This document shows, one piece after another, positions 28,151 through 35,795 of a stretch of DNA of 64,000 nt. The notes under the pieces were generated by a model, which saw nothing but the letters and a program-made list of their open reading frames with translations, was not told where the DNA came from and did not search any database. This stretch comes from Sphingomonas sp. Leaf9 (GTDB lineage: Bacteria; Pseudomonadota; Alphaproteobacteria; Sphingomonadales; Sphingomonadaceae). The stretch spans positions 496,164-560,163 of the forward strand of contig NZ_LMKC01000003.1 of the NCBI RefSeq assembly GCF_001421355.1. The letters are read 5' to 3'. Made by a program: the position numbers and the translations under genes. The first letter of the stretch is position 1. The number at the start of each line of letters is the position of its first letter.

Positions 28151-28432
28151 ATGGCCGACAGGATCAACATCGAACAAAATGCCGACCATGTAGGCGGCAA
28201 GTTCAAGTGGGAGCGCGAACCATCTTGCTGTGACAGGCTCAAGCTGGCAGTTGACGACGACCGTTTCATTTTCGTCAGCAATTTCGTGGACGGGGCAGAG
28301 GGTTCAAACACCTTCTACATGATGCCCGTCGACTCCGAGGGTTATCTCGTTCGAAGCAAGGGTGTTGTGATCGAGCACTGCCCTTGGTGCGGATCGAAGA
28401 TCGACGGTCGCAAGCGGTATCCGAGGAAATAG
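28151..28432 (+). CDS. Small protein with CPWCG motif, function unknown
   Basis: 93 residues, preceded by a strong GGAGGAG ribosome site. The C-terminus has CPWCGSKI, a zinc-knuckle-like half site; two adjacent Cys (about 26-27) could complete it. No signal peptide. I recognise no family with certainty. Alone on the plus strand at the left end of the element, followed by a hairpin terminator, so it is an independent cargo gene. Confidence 0.7.
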   Translation: MADRINIEQNADHVGGKFKWEREPSCCDRLKLAVDDDRFIFVSNFVDGAEGSNTFYMMPVDSEGYLVRSKGVVIEHCPWCGSKIDGRKRYPRK

Positions 28433-28436
28433 TAGC

Positions 28437-28466
28437 AGCACCCCACGCCCGAGGGCGCAGGGTGCT
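28437..28466 (+). terminator. Hairpin terminator after the CPWCG gene
   Basis: Outer stem agcaccc (28437-28443) with gggtgct (28460-28466) and an inner stem gccc/gggc, separated by small unpaired triplets, starting 4 bases after the stop codon. No strong T-run. Confidence 0.5.
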
Positions 28467-28584
28467 GGCAGCGTCAGAGTCGGGAAAGTCGATACCCCCG
28501 CTGCTGGACCCGATGTTATGGCTCGGGGGTCGGTGTCCTTAACCCCGGCGCGGCAGGAAGATGAATTACCCCCGCGCTATCTCG

Positions 28585-28944
28585 TCATGAATATCTGTCT
28601 TCGTCGCCCCTGCATCCTTGCGCGCCGCTGCACAGCCGTAGGCGCAGCACGTCCTCCGAGAAAAATGGACGGCGGCACTTCATGCAGCGGTGCAAGCCCA
28701 CCTTCCTGACCACGCGAAGCGGATCGTCGGCATCCATCACCGGCTCACGGCGCTTGCACCCGTCGAACGGCCAAGGGTCAGGCTCGATGATACCGATGGC
28801 CGCTGCCTGCCCGCGCATACGAAGCGGCACATGCAGCGCACCGGCTGGCTTCGGCGGTCGCGGTTTGGGCGCTGGTGCTGGCCGGGGCTGATCTTGCTGG
28901 CGCTGCCACCCTACCAGCCACGCGGGATCACCGTCAGCGAGCAT
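28585..28944 (-). CDS. Putative zinc-finger protein of the element
   Basis: 119 residues. A Pro-rich middle is followed by a C-terminal segment with HRCMKCRRPF and a later LCSGAQGC, four Cys spaced like a zinc ribbon. The start at 28944 overlaps the upstream gene's stop by 11 bases; the open frame extends a further 12 codons. Last gene of the seven-gene minus-strand run. No functional assignment beyond likely metal binding. Confidence 0.6.
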   Translation of the reverse strand: MLADGDPAWLVGWQRQQDQPRPAPAPKPRPPKPAGALHVPLRMRGQAAAIGIIEPDPWPFDGCKRREPVMDADDPLRVVRKVGLHRCMKCRRPFFSEDVLRLRLCSGAQGCRGDEDRYS

Positions 28945-29155
28945 GAGCCAGCACCCACACACCGCCCGCGTCCCACTCACGCAGAATGTCGAGGATCGGC
29001 AGGAACTCCCCTGCCAGCGTGCCCGCCTCCACCTCCGCGTATGCCGCGTCAGCGAAGGTGTCGAACGTACCGCACATGACCACGATCGGCGATGGTCGCG
29101 GCTTCCGAGCTGTCTCTATCCGCTTCACGCGGCGTTGGAGCGCCCGGAGCGACAC
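28934..29155 (-). CDS. Small hypothetical protein
   Basis: 73 residues from GTG 29155, five bases after the stop of the upstream small gene. A basic N-terminus (LRALQRRVKRIETARKPRP) is followed by a hydrophobic strand (IVVMCGTF) and an acidic middle. No family recognised. Position within the tight operon and the overlap with the next gene are the main support for expression. Confidence 0.55.
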   Translation of the reverse strand: MSLRALQRRVKRIETARKPRPSPIVVMCGTFDTFADAAYAEVEAGTLAGEFLPILDILREWDAGGVWVLAHAR

Positions 29156-29160
29156 TGTGG

Positions 29161-29349
29161 CTAGCCGCGAATCCGATCAGCCAGTGCCCTGAACGCCGGA
29201 CTGCGCACGTCCATGGCGATCTGCACCGCTTCGATTGCGTCCCGCTCGTCCAGCACCTGCACATGGCGGCGGACGAGGGCACCGCGTAGCTCCCGCCCTT
29301 CCTCCGCTTGCAGACGCTGGCGCTCGGCCAAGGGAATATCAGCCTTCAT
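29161..29349 (-). CDS. Small hypothetical protein
   Basis: 62 residues, charged and apparently helical throughout (ERQRLQAEEGREL, LDERDAIEAVQIAMDV). Overlaps the upstream 139-residue gene by 11 bases and ends 5 bases before the next start. No family recognised. Confidence 0.55.
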   Translation of the reverse strand: MKADIPLAERQRLQAEEGRELRGALVRRHVQVLDERDAIEAVQIAMDVRSPAFRALADRIRG

Positions 29350-29758
29350 CGTGGATCACCTTGAGTTGGCGCAGAACATCGAAGCACTCCGCGCGGATGG
29401 TAGGGTTGTCGCAGTCGCGCATGACGGTCGCGCAGGTCGTGGTCACAGCACGACGCATTGCGCCGCGCTCCTGATCGGTCATGGCGGCAACGGCATCGCA
29501 GATGGGCAGGAACCGCCCCGGCGCGAGCATGTCGTCGCCGTTGAAGGGAACGACGTGAAGCGGGTGCGCCATCTTGTCGGCCATGCTGACCGCCCAATCG
29601 ACCGCAGCCTGATAGTCGCTGATGGGCTGGTATGGCAGGTGGCGCAGGACGCGGTTACCCGCCTCGTCGTACCCGATCCACGACACGCGCACGAACACAT
29701 CGTCGTCGCCAATGGCGTGGGCGTGAACGCGGTTCCGCTGTGTGTTTATGATCGTCAT
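29339..29758 (-). CDS. Hypothetical protein of the element
   Basis: 139 residues, no signal peptide or transmembrane segment. The N-terminal half looks beta-rich (DDDVFVRVSWIGYDEAG), the C-terminal half helical with three Cys. Start overlaps the preceding 35-codon frame by four bases (ATGA) and its end overlaps the next gene by 11. Function unknown. Confidence 0.65.
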   Translation of the reverse strand: MTIINTQRNRVHAHAIGDDDVFVRVSWIGYDEAGNRVLRHLPYQPISDYQAAVDWAVSMADKMAHPLHVVPFNGDDMLAPGRFLPICDAVAAMTDQERGAMRRAVTTTCATVMRDCDNPTIRAECFDVLRQLKVIHDEG

Positions 29759-29862
29759 GGCTGACCTCCATCGTGGGGGTGTGGGTCAATCTGCCCGCAG
29801 GCCGTTCGCATCGCCGACTTTTGCACGCGGCGCGCAAATTGTTCGGTTTTACCCTCGGGCAT
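29755..29862 (-). CDS. Very small putative protein (35 residues)
   Basis: Begins MPEGKTEQFARRVQKSAM. Its stop overlaps the start of the 139-residue gene as ATGA, and its start lies 14 bases inside the end of the DUF5681 gene. Such coupling on both sides suggests real translation, possibly mainly to pass ribosomes on. No functional clue. Confidence 0.42.
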   Translation of the reverse strand: MPEGKTEQFARRVQKSAMRTACGQIDPHPHDGGQP

Positions 29863-30346
29863 CGCGGGCCTCCTCAAGAGCCTCGATCCGAGCAGCCAGT
29901 TCCTCGGTGGCGCGCACGTCTGCCAGCCGGGCAATGCTGTCACAGATTAGTCGCCCAACATCGGCGGCGAGCTTACCTTCGCTTACGGCCTGCAACACTT
30001 GGGCGACCTGCTCGCTGATGGGAGCGGTCGGATCGAAGTCGAATGCCACCTTCTCGGCCTGCGCCTTCACGGAGGGCAGCACCTTGGCGAGTACAATGCT
30101 GGCAGCGTTCACGTCTCCTTCGAGCGCGCGACCGACGAGCATTTGCACAATGGCCTTTATCTCGTCCAACGCCGCCTGTGTGGCGAGCAGGCGCTTGTCG
30201 GGCAAGCCCGCCGGTCGCCCCTTCGGGTTCGGTGACGGACAGCCGGGTGTCCACGCGGGGTTGCCGGGGCCGCGCGGTTCAGCAGCAATGGGCGGAGGCG
30301 CAGGCTTCCAGTCCGTGCCCCAAGGGGGCTGGATTGCGGTCGTCAT
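29849..30346 (-). CDS. DUF5681-like protein
   Basis: 165 residues. The N-terminal PGNPAWTPG...NPKGRPAG matches the GNPKGRP signature of DUF5681, a domain found on phage-derived and integrative elements. The remainder is helical (residues 50-165) with acidic and Ala-rich segments, ending in a charged coil (ATEELAARIEALEEARDARG). Function in the family is unknown; a DNA- or packaging-related role is only a guess. Sits 29 bases after the 251-residue gene. Confidence 0.7.
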   Translation of the reverse strand: MTTAIQPPWGTDWKPAPPPIAAEPRGPGNPAWTPGCPSPNPKGRPAGLPDKRLLATQAALDEIKAIVQMLVGRALEGDVNAASIVLAKVLPSVKAQAEKVAFDFDPTAPISEQVAQVLQAVSEGKLAADVGRLICDSIARLADVRATEELAARIEALEEARDARG

Positions 30347-30375
30347 CGAACTACCTCAATTGATTAGAAGAACGG

Positions 30376-31131
30376 TCAGACCGGGATGGCGAAGGCTTCG
30401 TTGGACTCTTTCACCTGTTTGCGCACTTGCGCCGGGGTGATCGTCTTGAAGAGGACGGGTCGGCCATCGACCTTCGACGGTTCGTAGACCTTGATGTCCC
30501 CGACCGCTTCGGTCACCGCCTTGGTCAGCAGCTTGTATCGGTTGTTCAGCATTTCAGCCGCCGCCTTCATCGCGCGCAGCTTCTTTGCATCAACTGGGCG
30601 CTGGGCGTTGTGCCAGTCGTGCAGGAACTCGGCGTGCAGGTCGGGTTCGAGACCGGACAGGTACGGGCGACCGCCGAGTACCGCCGTGACCGTGGTGTCA
30701 TCGCCTGCCTCGATAGCCTGCCGAAGCGCGTTCATGCGCGGACCCGGATCGAGGCTGCGGAAGTAGGACCGGATTTCCGATGCCATCGAAGCGGTGGCAC
30801 GCTGCTCGACCGGCGCGTTCAGTTCGCCTTCCAGCTTCGTGATGTTGGCGTCCAGCGTATCGACCGTGCGTGACCACGAGCCATAGACCTTGCTCATCAC
30901 CTTGGTGGCGTGCGAGTCGGTCGCAACTAGCCGGGCGGCGTCATTCCAAGTGGGGTTCTTCTCCGCCCCCGCTTTCGCATCGTGGATGGATTGGAGCGCC
31001 TTGAACGCCTCGTCTACCGCCGTCTCGGTCGCACCAAGCAACGGGCGGGTGTAGTCGTCGTAATCGGCAATCTCGCCAGTGATGCCGGGATGCAGCGTGG
31101 GCGAGATACGAACGTCAATAATATCGGACAT
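30376..31131 (-). CDS. Hypothetical protein of the element
   Basis: 251 residues, soluble, mostly helical with many charged residues and no Cys. It includes a possible coiled coil near 90-110 (VDTLDANITKLEGELN) and a C-terminal strand-turn (YEPSKVDGRPVLFKTI). First gene of the minus-strand run, so probably its promoter lies in 31132-31439. No family recognised. Confidence 0.7.
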   Translation of the reverse strand: MSDIIDVRISPTLHPGITGEIADYDDYTRPLLGATETAVDEAFKALQSIHDAKAGAEKNPTWNDAARLVATDSHATKVMSKVYGSWSRTVDTLDANITKLEGELNAPVEQRATASMASEIRSYFRSLDPGPRMNALRQAIEAGDDTTVTAVLGGRPYLSGLEPDLHAEFLHDWHNAQRPVDAKKLRAMKAAAEMLNNRYKLLTKAVTEAVGDIKVYEPSKVDGRPVLFKTITPAQVRKQVKESNEAFAIPV

Positions 31132-31439
31132 TGGGGCCTCCCGTTCTCGGACAAGAATTACGGTAGGCTTATGGGTAGGAATGCTGCGCGAAGGTCCGCA
31201 AGCATTTATTATTCTATAACAATCGCTTAGGTCGGTTCAGGCGCTCACGGCCGCAAATACACTATTTGTCGGTCGTGACTTTTGGGCTTGAACTACAGCA
31301 ACTTATGCGGCGCTGCGGGCCGTTACAGCGAGTGCGCTGGGTTGCCCCTACCTTGCAGGCGGCGGTGCGGCTTTCGTGCCCCCAGCCCCGGCGCCGCTGG
31401 CACCGTTGCGAACGCGCCGCCATATGGTATCGGTGAGGC
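31132..31439. promoter_or_regulatory. 308-base divergent intergenic region in the element
   Basis: Separates the seven-gene minus-strand run from the plus-strand DUF4145 gene. It contains an AT-rich stretch (31204-31226, around attattctataac) able to serve as promoter core. The part next to the DUF4145 start is GC-rich with a short GGTGAGG just before the ATG. No gene seen. Confidence 0.4.
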
Positions 31440-32204
31440 ATGGCTCACGCAGAAACCAAGCCCGTTGAGAAAAAGACTATCAAGGCGCATTGCCCGAAAT
31501 GCGACGGTGAGCGCAATTGCACTCACCACGGTTCAATCTACAAAGCATGGGATTGGGAGGATAAGTATCACGGCCATTCGATGAATGGTGGTGTTGACCA
31601 CTCCTTGCTAGAATGTCTCGGCTGCGAGACCGTCTTCTATCAAACGGAAAGCTGGAATAGCGAAGAGGTTGATCCGTACTACGACACCATGGGCGAGACT
31701 CAATACGAGGTATCTAAAGAGTTTTCGACCTACCCCAAGCCTGAAACTAAAACGAAGCCCGTCTGGTTCGATGCCATGCAGAAAAAAGATCCTCAACTGC
31801 ATAACATCTTGAATCAGATGTATGTCGCTCTCGACAATAATGCTCATATTCTCACGGCCATCGTCCTGCGAACGGCGCTCGACCGCGCAACCGAATGCCT
31901 TGGTATCGACCCGGCCAAGACGTTCGATGAGAAGCTCAACGAACTACGCGATGGCGGTTGGATCGGCCAAACGGAGCGCGACATTCTCGGTGTCGTGACC
32001 GATGCGGGGAACGCTGCCGCGCATCGCGGATGGGAGCCTGACAGCCAGGAGATCACTCAATTGGTCTCTTCGATGGAAGTCTTTCTCCATCGCGCTTTTA
32101 TCGTCGGGCAAGCGGCGTTGGGCATCAAAGGTAGCATACCGGCCAAGCCGAAGCGCCTGCCTGCGCCTATCACGCCACCGGCGGCACCACCCGCGACACT
32201 GTGA
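31440..32204 (+). CDS. Zinc-ribbon DUF4145 protein
   Basis: 254 residues. The N-terminus holds two CxxC pairs (HCPKCDGERNC, then LECLGCETVF) that should bind zinc. From about 115 to 215 it fits DUF4145 (LDNNAHILTAIVLRTALDRATECLGI, DAGNAAAHRGW), a helical domain also found in restriction and other defence proteins. A Pro-rich tail ends the protein. Codon use and base composition look more AT-rich than the neighbours, consistent with separate acquisition. A nucleic-acid-related or defence role is inference. Confidence 0.75.
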   Translation: MAHAETKPVEKKTIKAHCPKCDGERNCTHHGSIYKAWDWEDKYHGHSMNGGVDHSLLECLGCETVFYQTESWNSEEVDPYYDTMGETQYEVSKEFSTYPKPETKTKPVWFDAMQKKDPQLHNILNQMYVALDNNAHILTAIVLRTALDRATECLGIDPAKTFDEKLNELRDGGWIGQTERDILGVVTDAGNAAAHRGWEPDSQEITQLVSSMEVFLHRAFIVGQAALGIKGSIPAKPKRLPAPITPPAAPPATL

Positions 32205-32207
32205 GTT

Positions 32208-32450
32208 GCATTAGCGCATTAGCACATTAGCGCCGCCCCTGTCCTTAGCCACACCAAGTTGCCGTGAATAGACCAAGGGTGGAGGCCTCTAGGCTAATGC
32301 ACTAATGTTGTGTGTATTAAAGTGACTTTCCCGAGGATTTTCGCGGGTTTGCGGCATTAGCCCTCGCCCCGCTAAAGTACGCTAGAAATAGCATAGTTCT
32401 AGTCGCAGGTAACGGATGGGGACGCTAATGCAAGTGGCGGCATTAGCGTC
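32208..32450. repeat. Array of GCATTAGC octamers (iteron-like)
   Basis: Exact gcattagc occurs at 32208, 32216, 32354 and 32440, and its reverse complement at 32293 and 32424. One-base variants lie at 32224 (acattagc) and a more diverged one at 32301 (actaatgt). The first three are tandem. The last pair forms a perfect 11-base inverted repeat (32421-32431 with 32440-32450). It lies between the DUF4145 gene and the replication-protein remnant, in locally AT-rich DNA. This resembles plasmid or phage iterons; a regulatory array is the alternative. Confidence 0.65.
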
Positions 32451-32458
32451 CATCGTGG

Positions 32459-33247
32459 TCATACAGCGAGATTGAGCACTCGATATGCTTTGCCATGAAA
32501 ACTGAAGAGATCGACTAGCTTGTCGTGCTTCACCTCCATGATTCGTCCATTCGCGATCGCGGTGGTGATAGCCATATCTAGCGCCGCCTTCGCCCCAAAT
32601 CTGTGCTTCTCAAACGCCGCGACGCGCTGGGTCCGGGTCTGCAAATAGTTGCGCGGGACAATGCCGCTCTCACGCATCTGCTCCCCATTCGATAACCCCG
32701 AGGGCATCTTCGCGCCGGGACGCAAAAACTCTCGACATATATCAAGAACCTTAGCTTCACGTCCGCCGTCGCTGCCCTCGCCCACTTCACCCTGACGAAT
32801 GCGCTTATCGAAAGCTGCAATGCCATGTCGCATCAGCATTACGGCCCACTCTGCCTGCGCGGCTGAAACAATGGGATTCAGGTGAGCCTCACCCACCGCG
32901 AGGAGCGCGGCAACCCGAAGCGCCTTGAGGTGCGCGCGGTTCCATAGTTGCCGAAGGTTCTCGTCGTCCCCGGCGTGATGGATCGCAGCATCACATTCAT
33001 CCTCAAAGCGATCGAGCAGCGCCCGCGCTCCGTCACTGAATGCCACCTCCTGATATGCGTTGTTCGCCGCTGCTAATCCCGCATGACTAATGATTGGCAC
33101 CAGCCGGTCGACAATAGGCTGGGGTGGCTGCTGAACGGGTGTAGGGTTCTTCGCCGGTCTTTCCCCGCTATATTCAATGACGCAGAACCGGGACATGAAG
33201 CCGTCACGCATCATAGCGTCGGTAATCGACTCGTAAATGGAGGCCAT
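32459..33247 (-). pseudogene. C-terminal remnant of a DUF3987-type replication protein
   Basis: 262 residues. The start region (YESITDAMMRDGFMSRFCVIEY, given here from YES to EY as a landmark) resembles the segment that follows the ATPase core in DUF3987/YfjI-like primase-helicase proteins. Helices with conserved spacing follow (ARALLDRFEDECDAAIHHAG, AEWAVMLMRHGI). The P-loop half normally upstream is missing: the frame closes at 33284. So this is probably a truncated gene, though a start at 33247 could still give a short product. Confidence 0.65.
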
Positions 33248-33370
33248 TGCGGACCTTCGGCGGCCTGTCGCATGGTGTGCATGTCACTGGTCCTTGGACG
33301 AGGATGCGGGACTCTCGGATGAGGCGGTCGGGTGAAGGCAAGCACCCGGCCGCTTTTCGCGACTGCGCTC

Positions 33371-33598
33371 TTACGCATTGCCAGGGTGGCTCAGGGTCGC
33401 GGCGCTGGTCGACGCGAACTTGCGCGCGGCCTTCCACGCTTCGATGTCGGCGGGGTCGTAGCAAACGCCCGATTGCTTGGATTCGCCCAGCTTGATGAAG
33501 CGCGGACCCTTGCCCTTGCAGCGCCAGAAGCGAAGCGTGGCTGGAGTCACGCCGATCATGGCGGCGGCGTCGTTGTGATTGATAACCTTGGGAGTCAT
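33371..33598 (-). CDS. Small HTH DNA-binding protein (AlpA/excisionase-like)
   Basis: 75 residues from ATG 33598. It has the MerR/AlpA-type winged helix: HNDAAAMIGVTPATLRFWR as HTH, followed by GPRFIKLG and a CYDPADIEAWKAARK wing/helix. Such proteins act as excisionases or activators of integrase genes in tRNA-integrated elements. An imperfect GC hairpin (about 33330-33357) follows. Located between the integrase and the replication remnant. Confidence 0.8.
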   Translation of the reverse strand: MTPKVINHNDAAAMIGVTPATLRFWRCKGKGPRFIKLGESKQSGVCYDPADIEAWKAARKFASTSAATLSHPGNA

Positions 33599-34091
33599 AG
33601 CGGTGATTCCACGGCAAGCGATGTGCATTGCGCTGTGGTCAACAGCACCAGAAGAGCCGAACGCTCACTCTGGCAGTGGCCGGGGGACTAAGAGGGACTT
33701 TCACCCTCCCGCATATCCGGCGTCGTTTCCGGGTCTTCCCTCGTGGGCGCGAGCCGGGCTGCGGCCCCCGGATAGCCGGGGACAGCAACAGTGTTAGCAC
33801 AGGCTAGGGAGCCAATGTTGGATAAAATGTTGGGTCGGCTGTCCCGATCGGGGAGCGCGTGCGGTCGGCAAGCCCGACGAGATTTTTTCTCTCTCTAAGC
33901 CGAGGTGGGGGCGATTTGGCCGGGGTCGGGCCGATCGTGCGATTTAGGCCGAAAAGGTCGAGTTTGACCGAACCGAGACGGCCTCTCGGCTAGAGGCTGG
34001 CGTGGGGCGCGATCGGCACCCCGCCGCCCCTACCCCGGCAGCGACCCCGGCCTCACCGCTGTAGCGGCGGCTGCGCGGCCCAGCGTGTGCG
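33599..34091. other. 493-base gene-free region between HTH gene and integrase
   Basis: No supportable gene. It holds two direct copies of aatgttgg (33814-33821, 33826-33833) 12 bases apart upstream of the HTH gene, a possible binding site. A perfect 6-bp hairpin gcctct/agaggc (33981-33997) about 95 bases past the integrase stop may be a terminator. A pyrimidine-rich stretch lies near 33883-33896. Confidence 0.4.
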
Positions 34092-35375
34092 TCACGCGCG
34101 CTGCGCCAGCACCACCACGTTGGCGCCAGCCGCTTTCTTCGCTTCAAGGTCGAGGTGATCGCCGATCTTCTGAGCTTCCGGCTGGAGCCACTGGAGGTTG
34201 GTCGTGTCGAAGTAGTGCTCGGCGGACACGTCACGAGTGATGTGGTTCGTGAGCAGGTCGGTGCGGAACTTCTCGATCCGGCACTGGCGCAGCGCGACGT
34301 TCGTGTACGTCCGGCGCAGGGCGTGCGGGGTGATCGGCATACCGGCGACCACGCTCAGCTTCTTCATCAGGTCACGCGGGTCTTTGATATGACCCAGCTT
34401 GCCCCATGACGGGAACACGAACGGGTTGTCTTCGACCTTCGGGCGGGCTTTCAGCAGCTCCACCGCCTGCGTCGACAGCGGCATGGACACCGGGTTGCTG
34501 TTCTTAGGGTTCGGGAGGTGGAAGTACCCGTCATCCAGATGCACCTGGCTCCACTTGAGCGAAGACGCCTCGCTGATGCGCAGGCCCGTGAGCATCAGGA
34601 ACCGGACAAGGTCGATGCTCGACATGGTGTCGCGGTTATGGGCGGTAGCGCGCCATTCCGTCAGCGCGTGCCAAGCGGCACCGACCTTGTTGTCCAGGAT
34701 GCGGGCGGTGCGCGGCTTCAACCGCACCTTGTCGTCCCGCAGGATGCCAACGGGATTGTGGGCGATCAGAGGCGACCCGTCGGCCCGCTTATGCTGGCGA
34801 CCGGCGTAGTTCAGCAGCGCCCCAAGGACCGAGAACGCCTGATTTGCTTGCCCCGGTGACCCGCCCTCACGATTACCACGCAGACCCTTCGTCAGCATCT
34901 CGCGATACCGGGTGCGGCACATATCCTCGGTGATGCTGACGACCGGCTTGTCCTTCCACGCTGCGAAGGTTGTGGCCACATGCCGCGTGATCGCCGCCTT
35001 GCTCGTCTCCTTCAGCTTACCTGGGCGCGCCACATACGCATCGCACACCGCCTGCAAACTGACCTGCATGGCGTCGCTTTGCTTCTTCATGTCGCGGGGG
35101 TCGTTTCCCATACGCAGCGAGCGCAGATGTTCGCGGGCAACGTCACGCGCCTGATCGACCGTGAAGACACCATACAGACCGATTGTGAGCCGCACCGGAG
35201 CGGTATCAGCGCTCGCGCGCGCCTGCGCGATAAACACCTTCTTGCCTGTCGGGGTGACGCGAACACCGAAGCCCTTCACCTCCGTATCCCAATAGAGAAT
35301 GTCATTCGGACGTTCGCGAGCGTCCGCAACCGCCTTCCCGTCGATGTTCGTCTTTGTGAGCTTAAGTTGTGGCAC
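34092..35375 (-). CDS. int: Tyrosine-type site-specific integrase
   Basis: Catalyses integration into and excision from tRNA-Ser. The N-terminal DUF4102-like DNA-binding region (YWDTEVKGFGVRVTPTGKK) and core-binding helices precede the catalytic domain with Arg in TGLRISEAS, HxxR in PHALRRTY, a conserved His (TNHITRD) and nucleophile Tyr in AEHYFDT. From GTG 35375, with GAGGAA six bases upstream, it has 427 residues; a start at 35423 would add 16. Complete and apparently intact. Lies 150 bases from attR and reads away from it. Confidence 0.92.
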   Translation of the reverse strand: MPQLKLTKTNIDGKAVADARERPNDILYWDTEVKGFGVRVTPTGKKVFIAQARASADTAPVRLTIGLYGVFTVDQARDVAREHLRSLRMGNDPRDMKKQSDAMQVSLQAVCDAYVARPGKLKETSKAAITRHVATTFAAWKDKPVVSITEDMCRTRYREMLTKGLRGNREGGSPGQANQAFSVLGALLNYAGRQHKRADGSPLIAHNPVGILRDDKVRLKPRTARILDNKVGAAWHALTEWRATAHNRDTMSSIDLVRFLMLTGLRISEASSLKWSQVHLDDGYFHLPNPKNSNPVSMPLSTQAVELLKARPKVEDNPFVFPSWGKLGHIKDPRDLMKKLSVVAGMPITPHALRRTYTNVALRQCRIEKFRTDLLTNHITRDVSAEHYFDTTNLQWLQPEAQKIGDHLDLEAKKAAGANVVVLAQRA

Positions 35376-35525
35376 GTCGCGTTCCTCGTAAGCACCCCGT
35401 AAGCAGCGGGGGCAAACGCACACTAACCTATGCCGCCGGTGCCCGCGACGAAAAACGTGTTATCTCAGTGCCTTGGCTACTTGTGCCAACATGCGCAAAC
35501 CTCTGTAAACACGATTTGCGATAAA

Positions 35526-35583
35526 CTTGAAAACCGGCGAGCGGGCAACCGTTCCGTGGGTTCGAATCCCACCTCTTCCGCCA
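35526..35583 (+). repeat. attR, 58-bp direct repeat (tRNA-Ser 3' fragment)
   Basis: Perfect copy of 28053-28110, lacking the acceptor 5' strand and D arm, so not a functional tRNA. Marks the right end of the element. Confidence 0.95.
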
Positions 35584-35795
35584 GAGCTGATTTCGCCGAC
35601 GTTCGCGATCGTTCTCCTGCTTTCTCTTAAGTCCCGGGAAAATACGGCCTATTATTGCGTATGTATTGCCGAGTGCGCGCAACGCTTCGTCGAAATGCGC
35701 CTGACGCCATGGGCAAATGGGCATGAAACAGATGGTATTTTGCGGCTAAAAGCTGTTTTGGAAACGGGCGGCAGATCAGGCAAGACCTTTAACGA

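Larger units (their letters stand above)
28053..35583. mobile_element. Integrated element in tRNA-Ser (about 7.5 kb)
   Basis: Bounded by a perfect 58-bp direct repeat comprising the 3' part of tRNA-Ser from the anticodon loop to CCA. It carries a tyrosine integrase next to the right repeat, a small HTH protein, a replication-protein remnant with an octamer array, a DUF4145 protein, a DUF5681 protein and several small unknown genes. There are no structural phage, conjugation or partition genes, so it is either a minimal satellite-like island or a decayed integrative plasmid/ICE. Parts look more AT-rich than the flanks, notably 31.1-32.5 kb. Confidence 0.92.

Noticed and set aside
28027..28233. 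A plus-strand open frame (MSEWFKEPVLKTGERATVPW) across tRNA-Ser
   Set aside because: It is the conceptual translation of the tRNA-Ser gene, a frequent false annotation; the tRNA structure explains the sequence.
33204..33617. 137-codon minus-strand frame overlapping the HTH gene
   Set aside because: It is the shifted frame of the HTH gene, whose product has a clear winged-helix pattern.
35526..35583. Second tRNA-Ser gene
   Set aside because: Only the 3' part from the anticodon loop is present; the acceptor 5' strand and D arm are missing, so it is the attR copy.
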